NCBI GenBank assembly: GCA_949316235.1
Contig: OX438758.1
Location: 15,573,194-15,637,193 of the forward strand
Length of the DNA stretch: 64,000 nt
Direction of reading: 5' to 3'
Source: Oegoconia quadripuncta
Taxonomy: Eukaryota > Arthropoda > Insecta > Lepidoptera > Autostichidae
Under the pieces are notes generated by a model. That model did not search any database. It saw only the letters and a list, made by a program, of their open reading frames with translations, and had not been told where the DNA came from. The translations under genes were made by a program, and so were the position numbers. Below, one piece after another: positions 9,616-20,689 of this stretch; within the stretch, counting starts at the first letter, position 1, and each line of letters opens with the position of its first letter.

Positions 9616-12567
9616 GATACTCTTCTACTGGGTGTATTTGTAATCTGTGAAAAGCAATAGCTACGGGAATATATTATCTATGGATATAATAAATGAACAC
9701 TACTACAGCTATAATACAAAAAATCAGAAAAATGTTACGAGTTGTAATATGTAGGTATCTCTATATCCACGAGTGTAACTGTCTCGTACAGTGAAGACTC
9801 ACAATCGGAACGTCCGTTGCACGACACGGCGCTGGATCCTTTCCTACTATGTTAAGGCGCCCACAATCAAGGCTCATTTTCGTTTAACGTCCTCTCTGTT
9901 TCGTGTAGCACTTTATAGAAATTGAAGTTGTCAGTTTTCTTGTAAATACTGATAAGGGTGTTTTTAAACTCACTTACCTTAGGCCACTCTTAGCACTTAA
10001 CGATATTTCTCTAAATGTCAGCCTAAGGCCCTAAGTACACGGAGTACTTTATAAAGGGTTCTTGTACGTTTAAAAATTGTTAGAAATGCAGATTTAATGA
10101 TATGAATAGAGTATTAAAAGGTTTCCAGTAGGTAAAATTCATTCATTATTCCCTCAATTCGATTATACTCGCCCGTTTCGAATTGGTTGTATTGGATTGT
10201 TATTTCATTGAGTCGCCCTGAGATTCCGTCTGGACTCAAGTCGAATAATTTGAAATTAATACCATTCGGAGTCACACATACAAGGGGGGTCCACGGGGGC
10301 AATTTATCTGTATTTCGTTCGAATGCTTAATTATCCTAGATTAAAGTTCATTTATAACAACAGTTTAAATAATAAATATCTTTGCACGTACACACAGTGT
10401 CGTCGAGTTCCACACTAAGCCACTTGGCTTGTATTAAGGATACCAGGTCGTTGATAAACTACACATATATATTTTTTTGTAAATAAATACTCGTACATAT
10501 ACTGCCTGTAAGGGAGAAATCGACATTCTTCCTCTTAAATGTAATTGATAAACTGGCAATGTTGCATTAAGTTAAAGAATGATGTACGTCGTCTACTATC
10601 CTACCAATCAGTCAGTAGCCGTGTAAAGTATAGTATGCGTTAATTTTCTTCGATTTATTTACGACCGAAGTAAATCAGATATTTTAATTTGGATTTCGGA
10701 TTTAGATTTATTTTGATTTAATGGGCATGGATGACATGGATTTATTTTGAGATGATGGGCATGGGAATGTCGGGTTGTCCCTAACACTCAGTATAAATGA
10801 ATTTACATTGGTTTACATGGCTGGCAAAGATGTGACCCTCCCAAATTTGAAGGTGGGATCCGCTCTTGTGTATAAGTACGTCTTTATTAATCTTGCATTG
10901 AAAAAAAGTACAGTATTTTCACCAGACTAAAAGACTTCATTATGCTACCTTAGCAGCCTGAATAACAACTTAGTTTACAATAGCGCTAAGGCCGTACCTA
11001 CTCACTGAATGCCGATGTAAGGGAGAATTAATGATAGGAAACTATGTTCATACTAAGCAAAGTTTATTCATCATTTATGGAACACGGTATACGCTTTTAT
11101 AGGGTATTATAAAGATCTTGTCAAAATAACATTATCAAAAAAAGATTAAATTCAATTTCTTTTGTTTCTTGTAAATGTACGTACAGTCAGACTCAAAATT
11201 GCGGTCACAGTCCAAGTTCAAACAATTATTATTTTTTTTGAAAACCTTTGTATTTAAGGCAAGTATAGTACGTTCTACCGTATAATAATTCAAGGATTTT
11301 CTGTTTAGAAATTCAAGGGTGTTTGAAAAAGTAATAAACGTTTGGAGTTCGGCTCTGACTGCAATTTTGAACCACACTGTACACAGTAAACCTGCTTACT
11401 GAAATTTAATTGAATTAGTCTACATAGTGTTGATATATCTCTGTGTAGCATTGATTGGTTGCTAATAGGTATTACCTAATGGGTATTGCAATGCTATGAA
11501 CCGACATAATTATTAACCGAATAATAATTTACGAGAAAATGAACATCAAAAATTTACTTAAAATCTGCGAATTCACATCCCTAAGACAGTTGATGCAGAT
11601 GTACTCAGAGCCAGAGGTCTCTGATGGGGGGTCCCCCATCAGTTCATTGACCTCGCTCAATATTGTTAAGTATTTGGCATTCACAGTATAATGTTTTACA
11701 ACTAAAAAAGAAAAAACTCAAGTTGTTACCGCGATAGGGTTGTTGACACAAAAATTACCAGGTTTATGGTGAATAAAAATTTTTTTTTTGTTGTTACTGA
11801 GGATAAAACGATTGTGTAAGGGTCTTGAGGTGATACTTGGAGCTTTGTCGGTCATTTCATTCCACGCGGTATATCAAATCACAACGCTTTCTTACTTTAT
11901 TTTCACTTCTGAAACTCAATATTTTTTCTCTGCAAATAAAAATCATGCGACCGGCTTTCTCATGAATAATTTACCTCAGGAAAAGGAGGTTTCCCTGATT
12001 CCTAATGATAATGTAATTACTATAATTACATAGAATCCCCTCCTGCCAAGGTAGCTGATACTTGATACATTCATTCCTTACCATAGAAATGCGATAGTGA
12101 ACGTCGAATAGTTTGTAAATGAGTCTGATTGTGCAAGTATTTTCCTTTTATTTATTTGAATATAGAATCAACATATGCTAAAACATTTATACAATGGCTT
12201 AGGCCAATTACAGTTCATTCCTTTGCTAACAATCAATATAAGTAGATATTTGAGGTGAAATTGTAATAATTCGTACTCAATTCGTGCACTAGCTATAAAT
12301 AATAAATGACCTTCAAATGAAAGTGTCAACAATATACTTATAATGATGATGAATTGAAATTGAAAACTTGTGATAGAATGAATAATTTATTACAATATTG
12401 TTAATATTTTATAAAATAATTAATTACGATTGTCTCTTCTTTCATTCTCCTGCCCTTTTCAGATTATTTGCGATCGGCCTACCGACTGCGCCATGTATTA
12501 TTGAAAGAAACAACTGTTTGGAAGGGATATACGTACCATAATGACATGTGTATGTAATCTCATATTT
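9616..12567. other. Gene-free stretch of about 3 kb
   Basis: I find no protein motif, RNA gene or repeat end. The longest ORFs (80-81 codons at 11135-11377 minus and 11788-12033 plus) are AT-rich and featureless. Confidence 0.45.
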
Positions 12568-12670
12568 ACAACACGACACGACACGACACGACACGACACG
12601 ACACGACACGACACAACACAACACAACACAATACAATACAAATACTCTTTATTGCGCAAAATAATAACAA
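12568..12670 (-). repeat. LINE 3' end with a 5-bp microsatellite tail
   Basis: On the minus strand a LINE-like 3' end (gcgcaataaagagtatttg) runs straight into TATTG, TGTTG/TTGTG and then about ten (GTGTC) pentamers. The 5-bp array reads acacg on the plus strand. It looks like a retrotransposon tail that expanded. Confidence 0.6.
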
Positions 12671-13335
12671 TATTTTTTTACTATAATTACTAACTATAAT
12701 TAGTTTACACCCAGCTTTCTTTCACAGGTCTACATCCAATCTTCGTCATCTTGAGTAAATACTCAAGATTTTCTATGAACGAAAATATGATAAATAACAA
12801 GAAACAACAGACACAAATATACTAAGACAGGCTAAAAGCATTTTGCTGAAAGGACTGAGCATTAGCCCCTGTCATTTCAATAACTGGATTTTCATTAAAA
12901 ATTCCCTAGAACCTTCATTTGGCGGTAAATAATTACATTCCCAAGGTCTCACTACCCGAAAGGAGCTATTTATTTTAGAATTGCTTTTAAGAGTTTTATT
13001 GACTTCGTAACGACGTTCCGTGGTAACTCAGCACGCGGGTTGACTCTATAATTTTGTTTTTGGTGCAGAAGGGTGGAAAATACGAGACGTCTTGAGAAAA
13101 CATCCTGATAACATCCTGCTTTAACCTCTGAAGGAAGGTATTTGCCTTGTCATAGACATTAAGGGGTTAAATCTTTATAGAACTGACGTCGACGCCACTC
13201 TCTTTGTGTAAGATCAAGGAAATTTCTTTGGAAATTGATAATTTTGATACAAGACACAGCACGGGACTGAAGGTCTTAATTATCTGTCAAATACAACTGT
13301 ACAGAGTATCGATTCCCTAAACTTTTTTGCACGAT
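12671..13335. other. No feature recognised
   Basis: Non-coding sequence, no supported repeat. Confidence 0.5.
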
Positions 13336-13546
13336 TCAAAGTCAAAGTTACTTTATTTTGTAGGTACGTGGCGTATACTTAAAATAGATTTTACATTTTT
13401 TAAGCTACTGCTTGTTCAAATGGCAATTTTCCCCTAAGAAGAACAAGCAAGAAAATCGAGGGGTTGCTCTTTTAAAAACAGGTTGTTAGCCTGGCATGCT
13501 AACCAGCTGGTTATGTCCAAGGATGATTATCAGATAATTGGCGGAT
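13336..13546 (-). mobile_element. CR1/Jockey-like LINE 3' end
   Basis: The reverse complement carries 'catccttggacataacc', 'gagcaacccctcga..ttcttgcttgttcttct', a 'tacctacaaaataaagta' polyadenylation region and a tttgactttg tail. It is the same 3' UTR family as 26856-27122. Only the 3' end was inserted. Confidence 0.75.
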
Positions 13547-13631
13547 ATTTTATAATATGCTTTCTTCGTCACGTCTTTCTCACGTCTGAATCTGCGGTGA
13601 AACCCCAAGCCACTCTGAACTTTACGATATA

Positions 13632-15751
13632 CAGGGCGTCCCAAAGTTATGGGACATGAAGGGGAAGTACCTTAAATATCGTAGATAGTGAATTTTGCTC
13701 AAAGAAGACTTTATGTTATTTTTAAAAGTTAGTAATTCTGCATTCATAGATTTTCTAAAAATTATTTGCTTCGGCTGGGAATCGAACCGACTCAAATGTG
13801 AAAAAAAAAACACCCTACTTTTATGATGCCAATCGAAAGAATAGCTAAAAAATAATAACTCTGCCTAAGTAACATAGTATTTTAAAAGAAAGGAACAACG
13901 TGAAATTAATCATTTTAATCAAATAAAAAACATACATGAAACTGCCGTAGTCAATTAAGTAGGTATTTTTTTGTAAATTAATTAATTAAATGCTCAAAAT
14001 GTGATCCCTCTTGTCTTACGCAAATCGCCAATCTTTTAATGAGCCCGCTGCCTGTTGATTTTCTAATCATTTTATGGTGAACACTCGATGTGATATGGCA
14101 CAATTCTGTTTGCAACTCGCCTACGTTCTCGTATCGCTTTTTGTATAGCATATCTTTCACGTATCCCCAAAAGAAGAAATCTAATGGTGTGAGGTCCGGG
14201 GATCTGGCCGGCCATCTAATCGGTCCATTTGTACCAATCCATGTAGGAAAACATTCATTTAGAAAATCTGCTGCTCTCCGACTATTATGAGCCGGAGCTC
14301 CATCTTGTTGGAAAATTAAGTTTTCTTGCTCCGCCGCGGAATGGTTTCTTATCTTATCCCTTAAAATTTGAAGTATTCCTAAATACTTTTCTGTGTTCAA
14401 GGTTCCTTGGTAAAAATGGATTAAGAAAACCCGGTTTTTTAAAAGTCCGCACCAACAGTTGAGTGAAAAACGCACTTGGTTATTAGTTTCAGTCACTCGT
14501 AGGGGATTTTCTTTAGACCAAATACGATTATTGTTGCGGTTATACATACCGTTATTGCTAAAGTTAGATTCGTCTGTCCAAATAATATTATCCAAAAAAT
14601 TTGGATCTTCGAGCAATCGTGCCTGGATATCAAGACAGAAATTTTTTCTCCTTTCTGTATCGCCCGGAAGTAATTTTTGAACCAATCGTCCTTCAACATA
14701 ACTCTTAAAACCGTGTTTTTTTAATACACGGTGTATTTTACTTTTTGAAACTCCAATTTCATGTTCTCCTTCTCTCACCGATGCTTTCGGAAAAGCCGAA
14801 AAGTAAATTAAAATACCAAGTTCTTCGTCGTTGATCGTATGGTTTTCTTGCTGTGGTTCTCTTGGGCGTTTATCGAAACGTCCCAGAGTTTTCAAATTGT
14901 TCACAAGCCTTTTCAAAACTTTACGAGACGGTATTTGTCTATCAGGATATTTTACGCCATACCACCGCAAACTTCTAGAGATATCTTTATCGTTCAAAAA
15001 ATATGCTTCCATTAGATCAAAACTTACTTGATATGCCATGTTCGCAATAAATTAACACAATAACACTTGTGTAAGTGAATTGAGACTAAACAGATCAATA
15101 TCCGAAAAACAAACGCTCGCACATACTGTTCCATTTTCAAATTTAAGAACAACATTTAAAAATATCACTTCTTTTTAAAATATCTTAAAAAGTATGCATT
15201 CAAACAAACGCTGTCATAAACTGTTCCATTTTCAAATTATAAATTATTTATTTTTGTTTTTAATTTGCCTTCTGTCTAGCTTACAGAGGACGTATTGAAA
15301 TACAAGTTTTATCATTTCATCTACACGTGCACTTATAATAAGGAAAACTATGTTAGTACCTATTTTATGAAGTGGGTACTTATTTACGAATAATCAATGC
15401 TATCTTTGGAATGATAATATCGCTACTTTTCGAACGTCGTCGGCAATAAATAACTTTCTTGAAATTTGACTCAATCATTTTATGTTGTTCCTTTCTTTTA
15501 AAATACTATGTTACTTAGGCAGAGTTATTATTTTTTAGCTATTCTTTCGATTGGCATCATAAAAGTAGGGTGTTTTTTTTTTCACATTTAAGTCGGTTCG
15601 ATTCCCAGCCGAAGCAAGTAATTTTTAGAAAATCTATGAATGCAGAATTACTAACTTTTAAAAATAACATAAAGTCTTCTTTGAGCAAAATTCACTATCT
15701 ACAATATTTAAGGTACTTCCCCTTCATGTCCCATAACTTTGGGACGCCCTG
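13632..15751 (-). mobile_element. Tc1/mariner-superfamily element, copy 1 of 3
   Basis: 2120 bp bounded by cagggcgtccc / gggacgccctg and flanked by TA on each side (13630-13631, 15752-15753), the target used by this superfamily. The inverted repeats are long, about 268 bp each (13632-13899 and 15484-15751), with only a few mismatches. A single intact transposase gene fills the middle. Both repeats contain a tRNA B-box-like ggttcgattcc. It marks the left edge of the tandem duplication. Confidence 0.92.
13978..15039 (-). CDS. Tc1/mariner-type transposase, copy 1
   Basis: 353 residues, intact from ATG to stop. It cuts and pastes its element at TA sites. The N-terminus (about 1-115) holds two helix-turn-helix-like regions, the second around 86-112 (SVREGEHEIGVSKSKIHRVL). 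The DDE/D catalytic core has D156 (IIWTDESNF), D246 (FQQDGAPAH) and D287 (SPDLTPLDFFFWG). I count 40 residues between the last two acids, against 34 in classical mariner and Tc1, so this is not DD34D. The length is normal for the superfamily and nothing is broken, so it could be active. It is identical in protein sequence to the copies at 29346 and 44734. No introns; the promoter is presumably in the adjacent inverted repeat. Confidence 0.92.
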   Translation of the reverse strand: MAYQVSFDLMEAYFLNDKDISRSLRWYGVKYPDRQIPSRKVLKRLVNNLKTLGRFDKRPREPQQENHTINDEELGILIYFSAFPKASVREGEHEIGVSKSKIHRVLKKHGFKSYVEGRLVQKLLPGDTERRKNFCLDIQARLLEDPNFLDNIIWTDESNFSNNGMYNRNNNRIWSKENPLRVTETNNQVRFSLNCWCGLLKNRVFLIHFYQGTLNTEKYLGILQILRDKIRNHSAAEQENLIFQQDGAPAHNSRRAADFLNECFPTWIGTNGPIRWPARSPDLTPLDFFFWGYVKDMLYKKRYENVGELQTELCHITSSVHHKMIRKSTGSGLIKRLAICVRQEGSHFEHLIN

Positions 15752-15753
15752 TA

Positions 15754-16076
15754 TATGTATACTCAGAGGCCATTGGAAATCGACAGGTACCCCTTACTGT
15801 ATTGAAATGCAGACATTGTATTCTAGTAGAAATACATATTTAAACAGATACTTATTAGCGATTACAAAAGGCCGGTCCACCAGAATTTTAATTGCTTATA
15901 TTTTTATATATCAAGCGTTTAGCTTCAAAAGAGATCGTCTGAAAAGTTTGACGGCTGATATTTTTACGTGGAGTAGAGATTTATGGATATTGTGATTTGT
16001 CCATAAGCTATTGGTCGATTCAATTTTCAGCCAAAACTCTATTTGGCCACATTCTGTCATTTTTTTTGTTTTTTTT
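15754..16076. other. No feature recognised
   Basis: The long ORF that enters this stretch starts inside the mariner inverted repeat and is not a gene. Confidence 0.5.
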
Positions 16077-16330
16077 TTTTAACCCTCCACGCAAAAAGAG
16101 GGGTGTTATGTTATCACTTTGACAGCTATGTGTATGTGTCTGTCTGTATTAGATAGACATATAGATAGGTATCTGTGGCACCGTAGCTCTTATACGGGTG
16201 AACCGATTTGGATGCGGTTTTTTTAATTTGAAAGCAGGTTTTCTAGCGGTAGTTCATAGATATGTTTTATCAAAATCGCTTGTTTTCTCGGGGGTTTTCT
16301 AAATTTTTAATCTATAGTTATTAAGTGAAA
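16077..16330 (+). repeat. Dispersed repeat ('aaccctccacgcaaaaagagggg' type)
   Basis: Begins with a T-run and aaccctccacgcaaaaagag, then a TGTG-rich tract, 'gaaccgatttggatgcgg' and 'gttttctagcggtagttcat'. The last phrases recur at 21780-21860. It is probably one end of an unclassified element. Confidence 0.5.
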
Positions 16331-16611
16331 ACTGTCGGACCTGTGCACTTGCCCTTTTCGCCGTCAGACACCGCCCTAGCAGTAGTAGCTACTGAACATA
16401 AAGTGCTATGTAATTGCCGACGGTAAGGAACACAATGTATAAAAAAAATTATGTCAATGTCTGACAAACATTGCAAGTCAACTGGTTAAAATTTTGTTAA
16501 AAACTCCCATCTGGAGGTGCAACATATAACTTTAGAGACCACGATAATAAACTAGGTGCTTGAAATAAGAAATGCACATGCAAACAGTCGTCTATCACAG
16601 CACAAAAGCAG

Positions 16612-16729
16612 TAAAACGACTTCATTCATACATACGTACACAACCCGTACGTACGTAAATTCATACAATCGAACCCGACCCTCCGAAATTGGGAGACCGC
16701 GTCTTAACCGCTGAGCCACCGATGCTCTT
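16612..16729 (-). mobile_element. tRNA-like SINE head
   Basis: The minus strand reads cggtggctcagcggttaag, 'acgcggtctcccaatttcgg' and gggtcgggttcgattgta, the A-box and B-box layout of a tRNA. The acceptor stem has no matching 3' half and a TACGTA-rich sequence follows, so this is a SINE head, not a tRNA gene. Confidence 0.6.
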
Positions 16730-17005
16730 CCTCTCCTCCATGGGAGAGGCTAATGTCAAGAAGTTGATGTTTATGTGGTGCTACTGCTTCAATTTCGCTA
16801 CAGATTCAGTAAACAAGCGACATTTTTCTCAAGTAAACTTCTCCTTAGCTTTAAACTGCGCTCCCTGAGACATTTTTCTTTTCAAACAGGAGTAAACAAA
16901 CTGAGAGGTATAGAGTTCTAAATAGTGGTAAGTACTAGCACTCATCTAGAATGTAGTTTTGGAGGAAATTAGCGTTTTATTAGCTAGAAGATGAGAATAT
17001 GAATC

Positions 17006-17150
17006 ACACTAATATTACAAATGGGAAAGTATGTGTGTTTGTTACCTCTTCACGCCTAAACGGATGGATGAATTTGGATGAAATTTGGTTGGTAGACAAA
17101 TTAGGTCATGGATTAACATAATTATAAGCGAGGCGGGCAACAGCTAGTGG
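17006..17150 (+). mobile_element. Helitron-like non-autonomous repeat
   Basis: Starts cactaatattacaaatgg, has gttacctcttcacgcctaaa and 'gatgaaatttggttggtagac', and ends gaggcgggcaacagctagtg. It has the same ends as 2257-2460 and the reverse-oriented copy at 47625. Confidence 0.45.
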
Positions 17151-17157
17151 GTAAATA

Positions 17158-17405
17158 AGATTATTAATTTTTGGGCAAAAAACGTTTCCCAAAGTATCAC
17201 ATGCCAAAGTGTGTTTCCCAAATTTTCATTTGGCAAAAAAACATTTGGCAAAACAACTTTTCGCAATTTTACTGTTAGCAATACTATTTTCGGCAATTTA
17301 TTGTTTAATAAATAATTACATGGCAATGTTTCATTTTACCAAGTATTACCTATATAGTCAAATATGGTTTGGCATAACATGCCCTTCCCAAAATATTGCA
17401 TATCA
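17158..17405. repeat. Degenerate 14-17 bp GGCAAA-type array
   Basis: About fifteen imperfect units built as ggcaaa/cccaaa/ggcaat plus 8-10 T/A-rich bases, for example tttggcaaaaaaaca then tttggcaaaacaac. Spacing is regular but the bases between the cores are not conserved. No element ends are visible. Confidence 0.6.
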
Positions 17406-17515
17406 TATGATTTACTTAAGAGTCTAAATTCACTGCATTAAATGTTTGTTTCACCTTGGACAAATAATTTACAGGTAAGAACTTCTATAATAATTATATT
17501 GTTATTATACAAATC

Positions 17516-17590
17516 AATTCCGGCGCTTCGCCGGCCGTTGCCGCGGCACGCTCGCATCGCTCGCTCGGCTCGCGCTCTGTTGGGGTCACA
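17516..17590. repeat. GC-rich hairpin tract
   Basis: Contains the hairpin ccggcgcttcgccgg and a run of GCTCGC-type sequence, unlike the AT-rich surroundings. It is possibly the end of an unknown element. Confidence 0.4.
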
Positions 17591-18150
17591 GTTCTAACCT
17601 AACCTAACCCACTTTTCTGGCAGTTCTAATCTAGCCTACATAACCTATATGAAATATTTTTTCATATAGTAAATAATTTAATGCAGTCCCTTAGTTTATA
17701 TCTACAATATCTTTAAAATTCTTGTGCTTAAATTTTGTTTATAAAGTAGGTTTTGATTATAAATATGTATTTTAAAAATATTTTCCTTTTTAAAAATAGA
17801 AATAAATCTTTTTAGATATCAATGGAAAGAGCCGCATATATTAGATTCATTATGACAATAAAAATTTATTTACACATAAGATTCTATTACAGTCCTAAAA
17901 TATCGCACTTTTATTGGAGATGTTTCTATAACAAATAGTAACTTTTAAATATTCATGCTGATAAAAAATTTACACACAACCCAATTACATGGACCGATGT
18001 TAATGAAATTGGGGAGATGTATATCTTAGGTTACTTAGAGGCGCACTAGGAAAAGATTTTATTTGAACTTACATTCCTTTGGGATGCAGACATATTTTAA
18101 ATAAACGCCAATATTTTCGGAGCCAAGGACTTCAAAAAAATCATATTGCC
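17591..18150. other. AT-rich, no feature recognised
   Basis: Contains one 'aacctaacctaaccc' (two and a half insect telomere-like units), too short to be meaningful. Confidence 0.5.
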
Positions 18151-18482
18151 ATGTTTTTTTTTTTATTTATTTTTTAAGCACTACGGGTTAGCACTTGACC
18201 TCAATCACACCTGATGTTAAGTGAAGATGAGGCCGAAGGTGGAAGCGTACTGACCCGGAAACCCAAATAATTTGGGGAACTGGCTATCTTATCTGTGACA
18301 ACCGGAACACAACAACGCTATTGCTGTTTGGCGGCAGATTTAGGCAAGATGTTGGTAGCTAGCCAGGCGGACATTTAAAATGCCCTACCACCAACCAAAC
18401 CGAGTACTAAACATGTACCCGGGGATCGAACCCGCGACCTCCGATTCGTAAACCCTATGTTGTTTACATTGAGCCACGATTT
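18151..18482 (-). mobile_element. SINE-B, nearly complete
   Basis: The A-tail appears as a T-run on the left, then the tail and body of family B, and on the right the tRNA-like head (gatcgaacccgcgacctcc, a complement of the B box). Antisense to the plus strand. Confidence 0.8.
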
Positions 18483-18524
18483 ACATGTATTTCTAAAATT
18501 TACAAAATCTTGCAAAATTAATTT

Positions 18525-18730
18525 AAAACGCTCGGAGGGCTAGCCGATACTTTGGTCAAAGAATCAGCTTTGCTGTACAGCAAGGCAACGCGGCCAGCCT
18601 TCTGGGTACCATTCCACCAACCAGAGACTTGGGGCTAGTTTTTTATTTGTGATTTTTTTTTATAATAAATTGTATAATTATTGTTTATAAATATTGTACA
18701 AATGTTAATAAATTCTTACAGATTTAAAAC
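18525..18730 (+). pseudogene. LINE ORF C-terminal remnant
   Basis: One frame reads GQRISFAVQQGNAASLLGT, the type of C-terminal block seen in non-LTR retrotransposon polyproteins. It is followed by an AT-rich 3' UTR with aataaa signals. The rest of the gene is missing, and which LINE clade it came from is unclear. Confidence 0.5.
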
Positions 18731-18779
18731 GCTTATATTTAGTTGTTTTACTTTGATAATAAATTAGTTCTTATTTCGA

Positions 18780-18817
18780 CATCCATGCGAACGAAGTCGA
18801 GGGGCAAAAGCTAGTAG
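18780..18817 (+). mobile_element. Helitron-like 3' end
   Basis: gaacgaagtcgaggggcaaa followed by agctagt is the hairpin-plus-CTAGT end seen at 2440-2460. The 5' part is not recognised. Confidence 0.35.
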
Positions 18818-19152
18818 TTATTAAACGCAAATGGTCAGTTTAATTCGTTGCTGAGTTAGCAACGTATTAATTACAGAATCTGATTATTGAGATAGTTTAT
18901 TAACAAGGTTCGGTGGAATTAACATAGAAAAGCACCGAACCGCAAACTTAATACAAACTAAAACTAAACACCATTTGGGGCAGAAAATTAATTAATTCCG
19001 CAAACGTCAAATCAGCGGTTATTGTGCGGCCTGGGAAAATGCTTAGGTATTGGAGCTAACAATGGAATCGAATGCAGCGAAGTACGCCTGGACACAATAA
19101 TAAGAATACGAACAATTTATTTTGAACGCGAAACGATACAATAACAAAAAGT

Positions 19153-19625
19153 AAATTAAATAAATAAATATATTTCGGACACTTACACCAATCATCTAAG
19201 TTCCAAACTAAGCAAAGCTTGTGCTATGGATACTAGATTACCGATAAACATGGTGGTTGGTGGTAGGGCATTTTAAATGTCCGGCTGGCTAGCTACCACC
19301 ATCTTATCTAAATCTGCAGCCAAGCAGCAATGTTAATAGCATTGTTGTGTCAGAGATAAGATAGCCAGTCCTCCAAATGTGTTGGGGTTTTCGGGTACGC
19401 TTCCACCTTCGACCTCATCTTCACTTAACATCGGGTGTGATTGAGGTCAAGTACCAACCCGTTGTGCATAAAAAAAAGAAAGACATACATAAATATTTAT
19501 ATAAACATCCACGCCTCTGGAATAAGTTCGTATTCTTCACATAAACATTTACCCCTCGCGGGATTCGAACCCGCCACCCGTTGGATTCTCTGACTAGGTC
19601 ACTATCCAATACAACAATTGGTCGT
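19153..19625 (-). mobile_element. SINE-A interrupted by SINE-B
   Basis: Two halves of one SINE-A (19153-19250 and 19485-19625) are separated by a SINE-B in the opposite orientation. Compared with the intact copy at 4160, the halves join at 'gataaacat|acataaat', with acat present at both junctions. SINE-A is therefore older than this SINE-B. Confidence 0.7.
19251..19484 (+). mobile_element. SINE-B inserted in SINE-A
   Basis: 5'-truncated copy starting ggtggttggtggtagggc and ending with the family tail and an A-run. It lacks the tRNA-like head. Confidence 0.75.
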
Positions 19626-19854
19626 CTGGTTGATTGGTTCACTTCTTTATAATTAGCTATAAAATTAACTACGTTGCTTCCGGTCTTCCGTGACAGTTGC
19701 ATGTACTTTCTCACAAATCAGTTGAGCGACGTCTTAATAATTAGGGCAACAAAGATGTTACCTTGGTTAGAATACAACATCTGCAGCTAGCCCAGGTGTT
19801 CTCTATAGTGATGTACCTGTTCTTCTAATTCGACTTTTATTTTTTTTTTGTGAT

Positions 19855-20120
19855 TTAGTCTAGTCTAGTCCAGTCTAGTCCAGTCTAGTCTAGTCCAGTC
19901 GAGTCCAGTCGAGTACAGTCGAGTCCAGTCGAGTCCAGTAGAGTCCAGTCGAGTCCAGTCGAGTCCAGTCGAGTCCAGTCGAGTCCAGTCGAGTCCAGTC
20001 GAGTCCAGTCGAGTCCAGTCGAGTCCAGTCGAGTCCAGTCGAGTCCAGTCCAGTCCAGTCCAGTCCAGTCCAGTCCAGTCCAGTCCAGTCCAGTCCAGTC
20101 TAGTCTAGTTTAGTTTAGTT
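19855..20120. repeat. GTCCAGTCGA / GTCCA minisatellite, allele 1
   Basis: Left part: variable gtctagtcca units. Middle: ten consecutive gtccagtcga decamers. Right: five gtccagtcca decamers (that is, GTCCA pentamers), then tagtctagttta decay. The copy in unit B2 has seven right-hand decamers. Confidence 0.9.
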
Positions 20121-20477
20121 CGACTTGTGACCAATACTCCGTGATACTTCTATGCACTGCAATGTTCGATTTCGAGGTCCGATCGAGAAATAGGTATCTA
20201 ATAGTTTTGAGTTGATAATTCAGAAATCACCCAAATCAAAAAGACGATCTATCATCCAGTTAAAACAAAGCAATTGCGAAGTTAAATATCTTCGAAACTG
20301 CTTAAAAAACCGATATCCATCAACATGGCTAAGAAATACTAAGAACTTATCCCCGAATTTAATATTAAAATTAAAGTTTAATATGAAATATTAAAGTTAA
20401 TATTAAAATTTTAGTTTTGCTTTACGTGGTGGAGGTACATTGATTGCTATTTACTACAGGAGTAGAAGAATAAATCC
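20121..20477. other. No feature recognised
   Basis: AT-rich, with one 60-codon ORF that lacks motifs. Confidence 0.5.
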
Positions 20478-20532
20478 CAACTAACATTATAAATGCGAAA
20501 CTTTGTGTATGTGTGTGTGTGTGTGTGTATGT
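20478..20532 (+). repeat. Helitron-like 5' end with TG microsatellite
   Basis: aactaacattataaatgcga is close to the start of 2257. It is followed by an (TG)n tract of about 20 bp. No 3' end follows. Confidence 0.4.
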
Positions 20533-20689
20533 AGCTATATATAAAACAAAATATTTATTTAAAAACAGTAACAAATAAGGAAATGGAATTTAAATATAAA
20601 CTAGAACAAATGTAAAAAATCGGGGCCGCGAGGCAAGGTATCCAAACGCTGGCAGCGTTTACCTCGTTAGATGCAGATACTTAAGCGTT

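Noticed and set aside
12442..12636. 64-codon ORF with Cys/Val/Ser repeats
   Set aside because: It is a translation of the 5-bp microsatellite.
14090..15031. 66-73 codon plus-strand ORFs inside the mariner
   Set aside because: They are antisense shadows of the transposase and recur in all three copies for that reason.
15570..15995. 141-codon ORF on the plus strand (also 30938-31363, and 46264-46698 with a different end)
   Set aside because: It starts inside the mariner right inverted repeat and runs into flanking DNA. Its N-terminal part is the same as the short ORF of the left repeat read backwards. It is a by-product of the repeat, not a gene.
16612..16729. Possible tRNA gene
   Set aside because: A- and B-box regions are present but the acceptor stem does not pair, so it is a SINE head. 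The same applies to the SINE-A heads at 4300, 19600, 47900 and 48800.
17597..17612. Insect telomeric repeat (CCTAA)n
   Set aside because: Only two and a half units, not an array.
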